Assembly: GCA_045627885.1 (NCBI GenBank)
Contig: JAZQOM010000040.1
Coordinates: forward strand, 1-32,939
Direction of reading: 5' to 3'
Length of the DNA: 32,939 nucleotides
DNA from: CALCTE01 sp045627885
Lineage (GTDB): Bacteria; Bacillota; Clostridia; Oscillospirales; CAG-272
The number at the start of each line of letters is the position of its first letter. Position 1 is the first letter of the stretch. Both the position numbers and the translations under genes were made by a program. Shown here piece after piece: positions 1-7,465 of this stretch. The notes under the pieces are model-generated. The model did no database searches and had not been told where the DNA came from. It was given only the letters and a program-made list of their open reading frames with translations.

Positions 1-9
1 GTTTATCAA

Positions 10-168
10 TTTATGGTAATTTGTGGTATATTTTAATAAAAATTTATCGTTATTTTGCACAAAAAATGCCCTGATTTTTCTAAATCAGCGCATTTTATAC
101 AGACAATTTAGAATCGTTATATTTTCTTCCATATTCTCGCAGTTTATGGTTATTTATAGTATTTTTTA
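10..168. repeat. Imperfect AT-rich direct repeat pair (10-35 and 143-168)
   Basis: Two copies of a roughly 26-bp AT-rich sequence, beginning TTTATGG and ending in a GTAT-T-rich tail, lie 133 bp apart. By eye they differ at about four positions. They bracket a hairpin at 63-96. No gene is evident here: the open frames that cross it have poor composition and no family signature. The pair could be remnants of a duplicated promoter or a small mobile repeat, but nothing in the sequence decides this. Confidence 0.4.
61..96 (-). terminator. Terminator-like hairpin, minus strand
   Basis: AAAATGC at 63-69 pairs with GCATTTT at 90-96, and CTGATTT at 71-77 pairs with AAATCAG at 82-88, separated by a single C-C mismatch and closed by a TTCT loop. 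On the minus strand the hairpin runs into a T tract (A61-A66 on the plus strand), the layout of a Rho-independent terminator. It would end transcripts coming leftward from the metallo-hydrolase at 422-1027. The 34-bp tandem repeat lies between the gene and this hairpin. Confidence 0.5.
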
Positions 169-216
169 CCTTATTATGCTATTTTCTGCCGTTTTTTGGC
201 GGCTGACTTGCTTCCT

Positions 217-340
217 GCGCTCACTCCGCACGCGGCAAAATCATCGGTCTGCGCTCACTCAGCGCGCGGCGGAATCATCGGACGGAACTCACTCTGCACG
301 CGGCAAAATCATAGGTCTACGCTAACTCGGCACGCGGAAA
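217..340. repeat. Degenerate 34-bp tandem repeat, about 3.6 copies
   Basis: Units start at 217, 251, 285 and 319, exactly 34 bp apart. The shared core is GCGCTCACTC-GCACGCGGCA followed by AAATCATCGGTCT-like sequence. The last copy decays after its GCACGCGG. The repeat is GC-rich, unlike the AT-rich DNA on its left. Since 34 is not a multiple of 3, a tandem of this kind reads through different frames and is unlikely to be protein coding. Nothing else is seen between 1 and 421 apart from the hairpin and direct repeats listed separately. Confidence 0.7.
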
Positions 341-421
341 CGCAGTCTGAAATCGCTCTTTTTCAGCACGCCCGAAACAACTGACGGCGCTTGAATCCGC
401 TTGGCAGATATCGTTTGTCAA

Positions 422-1027
422 TCACAAAAATATGTACGGCAAGTCCGGTCTTCGCAGAGAATAATGCTCTTTGAGAAGTCGCAAAACTATCTCCTTTTCG
501 ACAACGATATTCTTTTGATGGCTCAAAAGAAAATATCGCGCCTCAAGCTTTTCGAGCGTTCGTATCTGCGAAAGGAGAAGCTGTGCGTTCAGCATTCTTT
601 TCCCCGCCTTTTCGCACGGATAAATGCCGTCTCCGAGAAATGCGTACTCGCCGTTTATTTCAAGTCCCAATGAGCCTTTTGCGTGACTTGACGGCAACGC
701 GAATATGTGAAAGCGCACACCGCCGTCTTCGCAAAAAATCTCGTCATTCACAGTCGTTCCGCGATTTGTGTAGCGAAATGTATTCTCCCCTACATAGAGC
801 TTTTTTATGTTCTCCACACCCGAAAGATTTGCTATGTGGTCATTGTGAAAATGCGTCAGAACTACCGTTTTTTCTCCACCTGTCGCATTAATCTCGTAAA
901 GACATTCTTCCGAGCTTCCGACATCGCAGAGCCACACTCCGCACTGCGTTTTTATTACTCCGACATCCGACGAAAGCGGCTCTGTGCCCGCCGGAATATA
1001 CGATATGATATCATTTATCTTTTCCAT
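422..1027 (-). CDS. Metallo-beta-lactamase-fold hydrolase (small MBL family)
   Basis: This 201-residue protein carries the metal-binding signature THFHNDH (HxHxDH, about residues 58-64) after a VVL strand, then PSSHAKGSLGL with a further metal-ligand His, LGDGIYP with the bridging Asp, and LLSHQ near the end. These are the ordered metal ligands of the metallo-beta-lactamase fold, so a one- or two-metal hydrolase is expected. The family spans glyoxalase II, lactonases, thioesterases and others, and nothing here fixes the substrate. No signal peptide is visible, so it is probably cytoplasmic. The ATG start follows GAGGAA at a good distance. It begins just after the terminator of the foldase gene on its right, in the same direction, so it has either its own promoter or read-through. 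The length is short but complete for a minimal MBL domain. Confidence 0.8.
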   Translation of the reverse strand: MEKINDIISYIPAGTEPLSSDVGVIKTQCGVWLCDVGSSEECLYEINATGGEKTVVLTHFHNDHIANLSGVENIKKLYVGENTFRYTNRGTTVNDEIFCEDGGVRFHIFALPSSHAKGSLGLEINGEYAFLGDGIYPCEKAGKRMLNAQLLLSQIRTLEKLEARYFLLSHQKNIVVEKEIVLRLLKEHYSLRRPDLPYIFL

Positions 1028-1040
1028 ACTTCCTCTTTAT

Positions 1041-1071
1041 AAGAAAACTGCCCGAACTCTCGTCCGGGCAG
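1041..1071 (-). terminator. Rho-independent terminator of the foldase operon
   Basis: CTGCCCG at 1048-1054 pairs with CGGGCAG at 1065-1071 across a 10-nt loop. On the minus strand the stem is followed by TTTTCTT. It sits 6 nt beyond the stop codon of the gene at 1077-2582. Confidence 0.85.
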
Positions 1072-1076
1072 AGATT

Positions 1077-2582
1077 TTATTCGGCGCTGAAGCTTGAAAA
1101 CATGGGCATCGTCACAACATCCCAGCTTGCTTTGAGGGCGTCCTTGTCGGCTTTAACCTCAAGGTCTTTTTCCTTGATATACTTGTCAAATCTCTCGGTT
1201 TTTATCATTTCGCGTATATCGGAAGCCGTCGCCTCGTCCAAGTCACTGTCCTTGAGTGCAAGCCTCTTCATAATGTGAAGCCCGTAGCTCGTCTCAACAA
1301 GGCGAATCTCGCCTATCTCCATATCGAATGCCGCGTCGTTGAATTCTTTGACCTGACTGCCGTCGGAGAAGACAAAGCCATCCTTGTATTCCTCCGTATC
1401 ATCGCTGTACTTGTCTATCGCCTTGTCATAATCGAGCTTGCCGCTCTTAATCTTATCATATACATCTGCGGCAAGAAGCCTCTTTTCTTCGCTTTCTTCC
1501 TCGGAAATCTGATAGTAATTTCCGCTTTCGTCAAACGAATAATTGAGGTCGAAGAAAACATGCTTTACATGGGTGTAATTGCCGTAGAAATAATCCTTTG
1601 CTTCCTTGTCGGTAACCTCAAGCTCGCTTCCCTCGACAAACAGACTGTCGAAAAAGCGATTCGTTATCTCCTCGTATGTAAATATCTTCTTGACTATCGA
1701 GGTATCGACATAGAAATTTGCCAAAATCTTTTCAAGATTTTCGTCTCCGCCGTTCTGCTCCGAAGCCGCCGCAATCTGCTCGTTTACGGCTTCCTCAACA
1801 TCTTTTTCCGCGTCGGGATGGCTTTGCTTGTAGGCTTCCACCGCCTTTACCATCTGGACAACCGAATCGTAAACATTGTCGTCGAACATATCCTTAAAGG
1901 TTTTGCCGTTTTCTTCGTCAAGCACAGTGCTCCAAATCGTCTCGTCGTCCGAGCCGATATTGTATTCTATAAGCTGAGTCTTATATGACGCAACCCAATA
2001 GCCGTACATACTGTCCGTCACAGCGGTATCTCCGACCGTCATAACGATACTGTCACACATGACATAACAGGTGGCGGTATATCCGTAAACCGTCTCCGCG
2101 GTAATCTCCGCTCTGCCCGCACCGACGCGTGTAACCTTGCCGTCCTTGACCGTAGCGGCGGTTTCGTCGGAAGACTTCCAGCTCTTTACCTTGTCGGTCA
2201 CATTGAGGAGCGTCGGCGTTATCGTAAACGATTCCCCGTCGGAAAGCAGATTCTTGTATATCGTATCGAAAACTATTCCGTCAAGACCGTCTTTGAGACA
2301 GAGAATGCTGTATGTTTTCTTCTTATCGCCCGATTTCGCGGTAACGGTAGCCTTGCCTTCGGAAACATAAGTCACCTTTCCGTCAGCGGAAACCGTCACG
2401 ATTTCTTCCTTGTCGGAAGTCCATGTTATCTCGGCGCCCTGCTCAAATCCCTCCGCGAAAAGCTGAACAGTGTCACCGGGCTTAAGCGTAACATTCGAGA
2501 CAGACGGCGTCTTATCGCCGCAAGATGTAAAGGCGGAAACCGCGATTAACACCGCAAGCAAAAAAACTGCAATTTTTTTCAT
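1077..2582 (-). CDS. Lipoprotein with two Big_2 Ig-like domains and a parvulin-type peptidyl-prolyl isomerase domain
   Basis: The ATG at 2580-2582 was chosen because AAAGGA lies 7 nt upstream and it gives a clean lipoprotein signal peptide. A longer frame upstream lacks both. The 501-residue protein starts MKKIAVFLLAV and has a lipobox ending FTSC, with Cys21 as the lipid anchor. Residues about 25-95 and 97-176 are two bacterial Ig-like (Big_2) repeats, with the typical W-SD/SSDETAATV-DGKVT-V-G-A-ITA pattern. A helical SurA/PrsA-like chaperone segment follows. A rotamase segment (about 335-435) runs from THVKHVFF to GEIRLVETSYGLHIMKR. Known PrsA/PpiC proteins fold secreted proteins outside the membrane. 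The Big_2 addition suggests contact with the wall or a surface partner (inference). It is paralogous to the next gene upstream and probably co-transcribed with it. Confidence 0.85.
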   Translation of the reverse strand: MKKIAVFLLAVLIAVSAFTSCGDKTPSVSNVTLKPGDTVQLFAEGFEQGAEITWTSDKEEIVTVSADGKVTYVSEGKATVTAKSGDKKKTYSILCLKDGLDGIVFDTIYKNLLSDGESFTITPTLLNVTDKVKSWKSSDETAATVKDGKVTRVGAGRAEITAETVYGYTATCYVMCDSIVMTVGDTAVTDSMYGYWVASYKTQLIEYNIGSDDETIWSTVLDEENGKTFKDMFDDNVYDSVVQMVKAVEAYKQSHPDAEKDVEEAVNEQIAAASEQNGGDENLEKILANFYVDTSIVKKIFTYEEITNRFFDSLFVEGSELEVTDKEAKDYFYGNYTHVKHVFFDLNYSFDESGNYYQISEEESEEKRLLAADVYDKIKSGKLDYDKAIDKYSDDTEEYKDGFVFSDGSQVKEFNDAAFDMEIGEIRLVETSYGLHIMKRLALKDSDLDEATASDIREMIKTERFDKYIKEKDLEVKADKDALKASWDVVTMPMFSSFSAE

Positions 2583-2598
2583 CGAAAATTCCTTTCGG

Positions 2599-3681
2599 TC
2601 ATATAAAAAGTTTTGCGTGAACTGCGTCGAACTCCGCAAGAATTTCTTCGTCCACCTTTATACTGTCCTCGTATTTGTCTATTATCCGTTCTTCGGCTTC
2701 GCTCTCGAGATTTTCTCTTATCGTGTCCTCTATCTCGGTTTTCTGCTCATCGGTAAGCTCATACTTTTTTATAATGTGAAAACCTATTCCCTCGGATTCC
2801 ACAAGCCTTACCTCACCTATTTTCATTTTGACGCAGGCTTCCACAAAGTCCTCCGTCATCTGAGAATCAATGCTTATGAGATATCCGTCGGGAGAATACT
2901 CGTCCTGCGACATTTCGAGAAATTCCTCAAATTCGGCTTCGCCGGAGATAACGGCATCGTAAACCTGCTGCGCCTTCGCCTTGACCTTGTTGTAGTCTTC
3001 GTCGGAAAGCGCAACGGGATTTCCGCTTTGGTCAAATGATACGGAATACAGGAATATATGATTTACATTGGAATATCCGTATGCCTCAACAGTCGGCTCA
3101 AACGCATCTGCGACAATCTCGTCCGTAATCTCATACTCTCCGCCGGGCGATAGGAGCCTTGTCTTGAGCTTGTTTATCTTGTACTGATATGTGAGATATT
3201 TTTTGTATGTCTTGAGCGTGATATCGTATTTTTTAAGATATTCCTTTATGCTGCTTCCGCTCTCGGCAAGAGATTTGTCCATTTCGTCTACGGCGTCGTC
3301 TATGAGCTGCTCGTCCTCTTTGCCGAATTTGAGTCCGTATTCGTCAAACTGCTTTTCCGCGGAAAGATAGCTTTTGCCTACCACAACCGCTTCTTCCATC
3401 ACTATCTGCGCGAGAGTTCTCGGGTCGTCACCTATCGATTCTTCCCAGAACTCGTATTTGGTGAGGTCGTAGTTGGCTACATCCTCGCCTGCCGCCTGCA
3501 AATATGTCAGATATGTCGAATAGGTCTGCGTTTTGCAGTAAGAGAGTATCAGCGAAAAAACATCCGCTTCGAGCTTGTACTTTCCGTCAAGCTGCATAAC
3601 ACATTTTTCGCCGCATCCGCAAAGCGGCAGAATGAGCAATACCGCCAGCAAAAGCGCGACTGTTCTTGCAATTATTTTCAT
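2599..3681 (-). CDS. PrsA/SurA-like peptidyl-prolyl isomerase lipoprotein
   Basis: This 360-residue protein starts MKIIARTVALLLAVLLILPLCGCG, a signal peptide with a C-G-C lipobox, so it should be an extracytoplasmic lipoprotein. The middle is a long helical chaperone-like region. A parvulin-like segment follows (about residues 205-310), running from NVNHIFLYSVSFD to GEVRLVESEGIGFHIIKKYEL, and the C-terminus is acidic and helical. The rotamase segment aligns by eye with that of the downstream gene at 1077-2582 (H-F, GE-RLVE, G-HI-K), so the pair looks like a tandem duplication. The stop is 16 nt from the downstream start and no terminator lies between them, which implies one transcript. GAAAGG precedes the ATG. 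The role is most likely folding of exported proteins; the clients are unknown. Some parvulin active-site positions may be degenerate, so it could be a chaperone without isomerase activity. Confidence 0.82.
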   Translation of the reverse strand: MKIIARTVALLLAVLLILPLCGCGEKCVMQLDGKYKLEADVFSLILSYCKTQTYSTYLTYLQAAGEDVANYDLTKYEFWEESIGDDPRTLAQIVMEEAVVVGKSYLSAEKQFDEYGLKFGKEDEQLIDDAVDEMDKSLAESGSSIKEYLKKYDITLKTYKKYLTYQYKINKLKTRLLSPGGEYEITDEIVADAFEPTVEAYGYSNVNHIFLYSVSFDQSGNPVALSDEDYNKVKAKAQQVYDAVISGEAEFEEFLEMSQDEYSPDGYLISIDSQMTEDFVEACVKMKIGEVRLVESEGIGFHIIKKYELTDEQKTEIEDTIRENLESEAEERIIDKYEDSIKVDEEILAEFDAVHAKLFI

Positions 3682-3741
3682 ACAGTGCCTTTCATACTCT
3701 TTTTGATATGATATGCCCGAATGCTTAAAATTACCTTAAAC

Positions 3742-5310
3742 TCACTCGAACTTTTCCGCTTGCTTCTTCTTTATTACTCTTGCAATCTTGCGGTCGCGGA
3801 GCTTTTTGTAAACGCCGGGAAGCGTTGCTCTGCCGATGTTCTTGATGTGCAGCCAAGTCCACTCCTTGGCGTCTGATAAGAATACCATCGTGCGCCTCGG
3901 GGTAAGCGGGCCCAAGAACCAGAAGTCAAGCCATTTTTCGTATCTTTCGCCCTTTTTGCCGCCCATGGCGAAGGCTTTTTTGTATTTCTTGATGTAGTAA
4001 AGGAAATAGTCTCTTACAAACAAAACCTCGTGCGGCGGGAAGCATTTTTGAATGAGAAATACTCTCTTCTTCGCGTCGATGACATCGGGAACCGTTCCGG
4101 CTTCCTTTGCGATATTTGCAAGTATCGTCATCGGGAACGGAGTAAAAATGTTCGGTATCGCCCTGTCGGACTTGAGGCGAGCGTTGAGCTTTACTGTCTT
4201 GAGCGCCTTTGACAAATCCTCGTAAGGGAGTCCGATAATGTTATATGCAAGTCCCGTTATATGATACTTGTGGAACCAGTTGAACGCGTTTATCATCTGC
4301 TCGTCCGACATATAGCGGTGCAGATATTTCTTTCTTATCTCCTCGTCGCCGCTTTCCACGCCGACCTCGATAAGATAACAGCCCGCCTCCGCCATTCTGC
4401 GCACGGTGTCCTCGTCAAACGAGTCGAGCCTCAAATTGCAGGTGAACGGGAGATGTATTTCCTTTGTATAGAGGTCGATAAATGTGTCAAACCACTCGGG
4501 GTACATATTGAGAATCGCGTCGCGGAAATTGACATATCTGATATTCGGATATTTTTCGAGTATGCGCTTTAAGTAGTCAATCGCCTTGTCGGGAGAGCGG
4601 AAGCGGCAGTATTTCTGCTTGTTCGGATAAATGTTGCGGAACTGTGAGTTGCCGCAGTATGTGCAGGAAAACAGGCATCCGCGGGACATCATTACAAGAA
4701 TCGTATCCACCTTTGTTGTGGAGAGATTTTTGTAGTCAAAAAGCTCAAAATCGGGCAGCGGAAGCTCGTCGAGGTCTTCGATGAGAGGGCGCACCGGATT
4801 CTTTTTGAGCGTACCGTCGGGAAGCTTATATGAAAAGCCGACTATATCCTCTATCGGCTCGTCCTTTGCAAGCCTGTCGCAGAGCTCAAGAGTGGGATAT
4901 TCTCCCTCGCCGAGACTTACCGCGTCAACTCCCTCGGCGTCGAGCACCTCATCGGGAACGAGAAGCACCTGATATCCGCCGCAGTAGACGAATTTGCAGC
5001 CTGCTTCCTTTGCCCATTTTACATATTTTTTTACATCCTCGAAAGCGGAGGAGCGCACTGTTATACCGACGATATCGGCATCGAATTCCGCAAGCTTTTT
5101 CTTAAATTCCTTTTCGCCGTGGGGATAAAGGAGGTGGAAAAGCTTTACATCGTGACCGCCCTGCTTTACAACGGCGGATATCGAAGCAAGTCCCTCTTGA
5201 TAGTTTCCGCCGCTGTTGTTGACGGCGGTATCACCGGCGTTATAATCGGGATAAACAAGCAAAAGTTTTGTCTTCCCGTCTTTGACTTCTATTCCGTAAG
5301 GATTGTTCAT
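3742..5310 (-). CDS. B12-binding-domain radical SAM protein, function unknown
   Basis: This 522-residue protein has an N-terminal cobalamin-binding-like Rossmann region (about residues 15-150; GGNYQEGLASISAVVKQGGH, then DIVGITVRS, then VSLGEGEYP) and a radical SAM core with SRGCLFSCTYCGN. The iron-sulfur ligands are Cys212, Cys216 and Cys219 in the CxxxCxxC spacing. VEVGVESGDEEIRKKYLHR and GLAYNIIGLPYE are typical of the BchE/MiaB-like superfamily. The C-terminus is long and basic (KKYKKAF, KKLRDRKIARVIKKKQ). No DxHxxG cobalamin motif is visible, so the first domain may not bind B12. Relatives methylate or rearrange lipids, tetrapyrroles and natural products, but the substrate here is not predictable. 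The ATG at 5308-5310 was preferred to a TTG six codons upstream because that TTG region contains the GAAAGGA ribosome site. It has its own promoter, divergent from the large operon. Confidence 0.85.
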   Translation of the reverse strand: MNNPYGIEVKDGKTKLLLVYPDYNAGDTAVNNSGGNYQEGLASISAVVKQGGHDVKLFHLLYPHGEKEFKKKLAEFDADIVGITVRSSAFEDVKKYVKWAKEAGCKFVYCGGYQVLLVPDEVLDAEGVDAVSLGEGEYPTLELCDRLAKDEPIEDIVGFSYKLPDGTLKKNPVRPLIEDLDELPLPDFELFDYKNLSTTKVDTILVMMSRGCLFSCTYCGNSQFRNIYPNKQKYCRFRSPDKAIDYLKRILEKYPNIRYVNFRDAILNMYPEWFDTFIDLYTKEIHLPFTCNLRLDSFDEDTVRRMAEAGCYLIEVGVESGDEEIRKKYLHRYMSDEQMINAFNWFHKYHITGLAYNIIGLPYEDLSKALKTVKLNARLKSDRAIPNIFTPFPMTILANIAKEAGTVPDVIDAKKRVFLIQKCFPPHEVLFVRDYFLYYIKKYKKAFAMGGKKGERYEKWLDFWFLGPLTPRRTMVFLSDAKEWTWLHIKNIGRATLPGVYKKLRDRKIARVIKKKQAEKFE

Positions 5311-5345
5311 AATGAAAGTTCCTTTCAAATCGTCTTTTACTCTTT

Positions 5346-5374
5346 ATTTTATCATTTATTACGCTGATTGTCAA
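5346..5374 (-). promoter_or_regulatory. Sigma-A promoter for the radical SAM gene
   Basis: Reading the minus strand, TTGACA (plus 5369-5374), 17 nt, TAAAAT (plus 5346-5351). The -35 is perfect and the spacing is optimal. It lies 36 nt upstream of the chosen ATG of the gene at 3742-5310. Confidence 0.8.
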
Positions 5375-5402
5375 ACATTATTATAAAATAAATACAGCGT
5401 AT

Positions 5403-5424
5403 ATGAAAAAAATGTTTTTTTCAT
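5403..5424. promoter_or_regulatory. Perfect AT-rich palindrome in the divergent control region
   Basis: ATGAAAAAAA at 5403-5412 is the exact reverse complement of TTTTTTTCAT at 5415-5424, with only TG between. It lies between the two divergent promoters. It could be a regulator site, a bendable A-tract or a weak bidirectional stop. A shorter flanking pair, ACGCTG (5361-5366) and CAGCGT (5395-5400), encloses the start of this region. Confidence 0.4.
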
Positions 5425-5465
5425 AAAAATAATGAAAAAAGATGCTTGACAGGACTGTAAATTAC

Positions 5466-5494
5466 TTGAAAGATAACTCTGTCCGTGATATAAT
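5466..5494 (+). promoter_or_regulatory. Sigma-A promoter of the 13-gene catabolic operon
   Basis: TTGAAA at 5466-5471, a 17-nt spacer, and a perfect TATAAT at 5489-5494. Transcription should start near 5501, leaving a leader of about 78 nt before the first ATG at 5579. No other good promoter was seen before the terminator at 19649. Confidence 0.85.
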
Positions 5495-5503
5495 TTAATC
5501 GTG

Positions 5504-5533
5504 TATAAGTATGCCCCGAGCATATCTGTATAT
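5504..5533 (+). promoter_or_regulatory. Operator-like dyad just downstream of the operon promoter
   Basis: TATGC at 5510-5514 and GCATA at 5520-5524 form a perfect core around CCCGA. The flanks continue as imperfect TATAAG and CTGTATA arms. The position, right after the predicted transcription start, is where a repressor would block elongation. No regulator gene is present in the window to match with it, so this is a suggestion only. Confidence 0.3.
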
Positions 5534-5578
5534 ATAATCAAAATGAAATCAAAATTTTCAAAAGATAAGGAGATAACC

Positions 5579-6628
5579 ATGAAAGCAATTTCAATCACGG
5601 CTCCGAAAACAATCGAAGTCAAGGATGTACCGATTCCCGAGCTTGAAGACGACGAAATACTCATCAAAGTCGCCTACACCGGTATTTGCGGAACGGATAT
5701 CGGCATCTACGGCGGCGGCTTGAGCTTCGTAAAGAGCGGACTCATCAAGTACCCCGTACGCATCGGTCACGAATTCTCCGGCGTTGTGGAAAAGGTCGGA
5801 AAGAATGTCACCAAGTTCAAGAAAGGCGACAGAGTAATCACCGATAACGGCGTAAGCTGCCGTCACTGCAAGCCCTGCCTCGAGGGCAGAAACATCGACT
5901 GCGAGAATATGCGCTCCGTCGGCACGGTCAACTGCTGGGAAGGCGCATTTGCGGAATATGTAAAATTCCCCGAAATTCATGTATATCATCTCCCCGATTC
6001 GATAGACCTCGACGAAGCTGCCGTAATTGAGCCCGTTACGATATCGCTCGTATCGCTCGACAAGATTGACGGCCGTAATCCCGGCAAGACAATTCTCGTC
6101 ATCGGCACGGGCCCCATCGGTCTTGCAACCGCAAATCTTGCGATAAACTACGGCGCAAAGAAGGTATATATCGCGGGAAGAAAAGAAAACAAGCTTGCTA
6201 TAGCAAGAGAGTACGGTGCGGAAGCCATCAATGTCACCGAGACAGACCTTGTCGAATACTTCAAGGCAAAAGGTGAAAAGGTTGACGCCGTTATCGAGAC
6301 ATCGGGCGCAATCGGCTGCATCGAGCAGGCAATAAAGTGCACAAAGAAGCACGGAACCGTCGCTCTTGCGGGATTTTACGAGAGAACGCTCGACGAATTC
6401 CCGATTGACGACTTTGTATTCAGCGAGGTAAATCTCGTCGGCGTTGCCGGAAGATGGGTTGCACAGGATATAATCGACCTCATCGTCGCAGGCAAGCTCA
6501 ACCTGAAGCCGCTTATCACACACAGATTCAGCTTTGACGAAGCTCCCGCGGCAATAGCCGAGGGCGACACGCCGAAGTACAAGGACAAGATAAGAATGCT
6601 TGTCGAAGTTGACCCGTCTTTGAAATAA
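5579..6628 (+). CDS. Zinc-dependent alcohol/polyol dehydrogenase (MDR superfamily)
   Basis: This 349-residue medium-chain dehydrogenase has catalytic zinc ligands Cys37 (GICGTD), His64-Glu65 (GHEFSG) and Glu151 (AAVIEP). A structural zinc lobe has Cys94, Cys97, Cys100 and Cys108. The Rossmann motif GTGPIG is at 176-181. The layout is that of sorbitol, threonine and galactitol-phosphate dehydrogenases, which oxidise a secondary or polyol hydroxyl. The position after strand beta-2, usually Asp in NAD enzymes, reads AGRK here, which hints at NADP preference (inference). The ATG at 5579 is preceded by ATAAGGAG. An upstream in-frame ATG at 5501 lies at the predicted transcription start and is rejected. 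It is the first gene of the operon, 20 nt before the metallo-hydrolase gene, and could oxidise a cyclic sugar to a lactone or work on the alcohol/aldehyde end of the pathway. Confidence 0.85.
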   Translation: MKAISITAPKTIEVKDVPIPELEDDEILIKVAYTGICGTDIGIYGGGLSFVKSGLIKYPVRIGHEFSGVVEKVGKNVTKFKKGDRVITDNGVSCRHCKPCLEGRNIDCENMRSVGTVNCWEGAFAEYVKFPEIHVYHLPDSIDLDEAAVIEPVTISLVSLDKIDGRNPGKTILVIGTGPIGLATANLAINYGAKKVYIAGRKENKLAIAREYGAEAINVTETDLVEYFKAKGEKVDAVIETSGAIGCIEQAIKCTKKHGTVALAGFYERTLDEFPIDDFVFSEVNLVGVAGRWVAQDIIDLIVAGKLNLKPLITHRFSFDEAPAAIAEGDTPKYKDKIRMLVEVDPSLK

Positions 6629-6648
6629 ATTCCGAAAGGACAAAGAAT

Positions 6649-7428
6649 ATGGATAAGTACACAAAGTATGTTCCGGGCGAAAAGTATGACATTGCCAAAG
6701 GCAAGCTCGGCGTTGTATGGCTCGGTCAGGCGGGATTCTTATTCGTCACAAGCGACGGAAAAAGAATAATGCTCGACCCCTACGCTTCCGATTCCTGCGA
6801 GCGCATCATCGGAGAAGAGTACACACGCCTCTCGGCATTCCCTCTCGACGCCGATAAGCTCGAAGCCAATGCTCTGCTTATAACCCACCATCACGAAGAC
6901 CACTACGACACGGACTATGTTCCCGCTCTCGCAAAGAAATGCCCCGATATGAAGATTTACGCTTCAATAACGGCGGCGGGACTGTGCGAAAAAGACGGTA
7001 TAGATATGTCGAAGGTCGAAAAGATTGCAAGAGGACAGAGCTTCAATATCGGAAACATCAAGGCAAGAGGCGTTTACGCCGACCACGGAGCCATGGCACC
7101 CGATGCCCTCGGCTTTGTGCTTGATATAGACGGCTTTATCGTCTACATAACAGGCGATACCGGCTACACGATGGACAAGATTAAAGAAGCCGTTCCCGAA
7201 ACTCCCGACCTTCTCGTATGCCCGATTAACGGAGCGTACGGCAACCTCAATTCCGAGCAGGCGGCAAACTTCGCCGTCGATATGGGCGCAAAGAATGTTG
7301 TTCCCTGCCACTATTGGACATTCAGAGAGCATGAGGGCGACCCCAAGTCGTTTGCAAAGCTCGCGGCTGAAAAGGGAATTGCCGACAAGGTCACATTCCT
7401 CTCCCCCGGTAAGATAAGAGTATTTTAA
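6649..7428 (+). CDS. UlaG-like metallo-hydrolase (MBL fold, lactonase-type)
   Basis: This 259-residue protein has VVWLGQAGFLF at the N-terminus, ITHHHEDHYD (metal ligands His80, His82, Asp84, His85), the ligand strand YADHGAMAPD, YITGDTGY with the bridging Asp and PCHYWTF with the last His. This order is that of the L-ascorbate-6-phosphate lactonase (UlaG) branch of the metallo-beta-lactamase fold. Established members open lactones, but many homologs are uncharacterised. No signal peptide is present, so it is cytoplasmic. GAAAGGA precedes the ATG, 20 nt after the dehydrogenase stop. Following a dehydrogenase and preceding an aldose-epimerase-like protein, a sugar-lactone hydrolase is a reasonable reading, with a phosphodiesterase or other MBL reaction as the alternative. 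Confidence 0.8.
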   Translation: MDKYTKYVPGEKYDIAKGKLGVVWLGQAGFLFVTSDGKRIMLDPYASDSCERIIGEEYTRLSAFPLDADKLEANALLITHHHEDHYDTDYVPALAKKCPDMKIYASITAAGLCEKDGIDMSKVEKIARGQSFNIGNIKARGVYADHGAMAPDALGFVLDIDGFIVYITGDTGYTMDKIKEAVPETPDLLVCPINGAYGNLNSEQAANFAVDMGAKNVVPCHYWTFREHEGDPKSFAKLAAEKGIADKVTFLSPGKIRVF

Positions 7429-7465
7429 GCAGAAAAATCTTAAATAATTCTACAAGGAGGTATAT

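Noticed and set aside
217..340. CRISPR array
   Set aside because: The 34-bp units are directly adjacent with no spacers, the copies are degenerate and no cas genes are present.
23..384. Two overlapping plus-strand small frames across the left-edge repeats
   Set aside because: They run through the 34-bp repeat, whose unit is not a multiple of three, and have no ribosome site or plausible protein composition.
5446..5451. Perfect TTGACA as the -35 of the operon
   Set aside because: No -10 element lies 16-18 nt downstream. The TTGAAA at 5466 with TATAAT at 17 nt is the better fit, though the box could serve another factor.
5495..5578. Riboswitch in the operon leader
   Set aside because: The leader is only about 78 nt, with one short dyad and no conserved aptamer core that I recognise.
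5591..6664. A 357-codon minus-strand frame over the zinc dehydrogenase
   Set aside because: The plus-strand frame has all zinc ligands, a promoter and a ribosome site; the minus frame has none of these.
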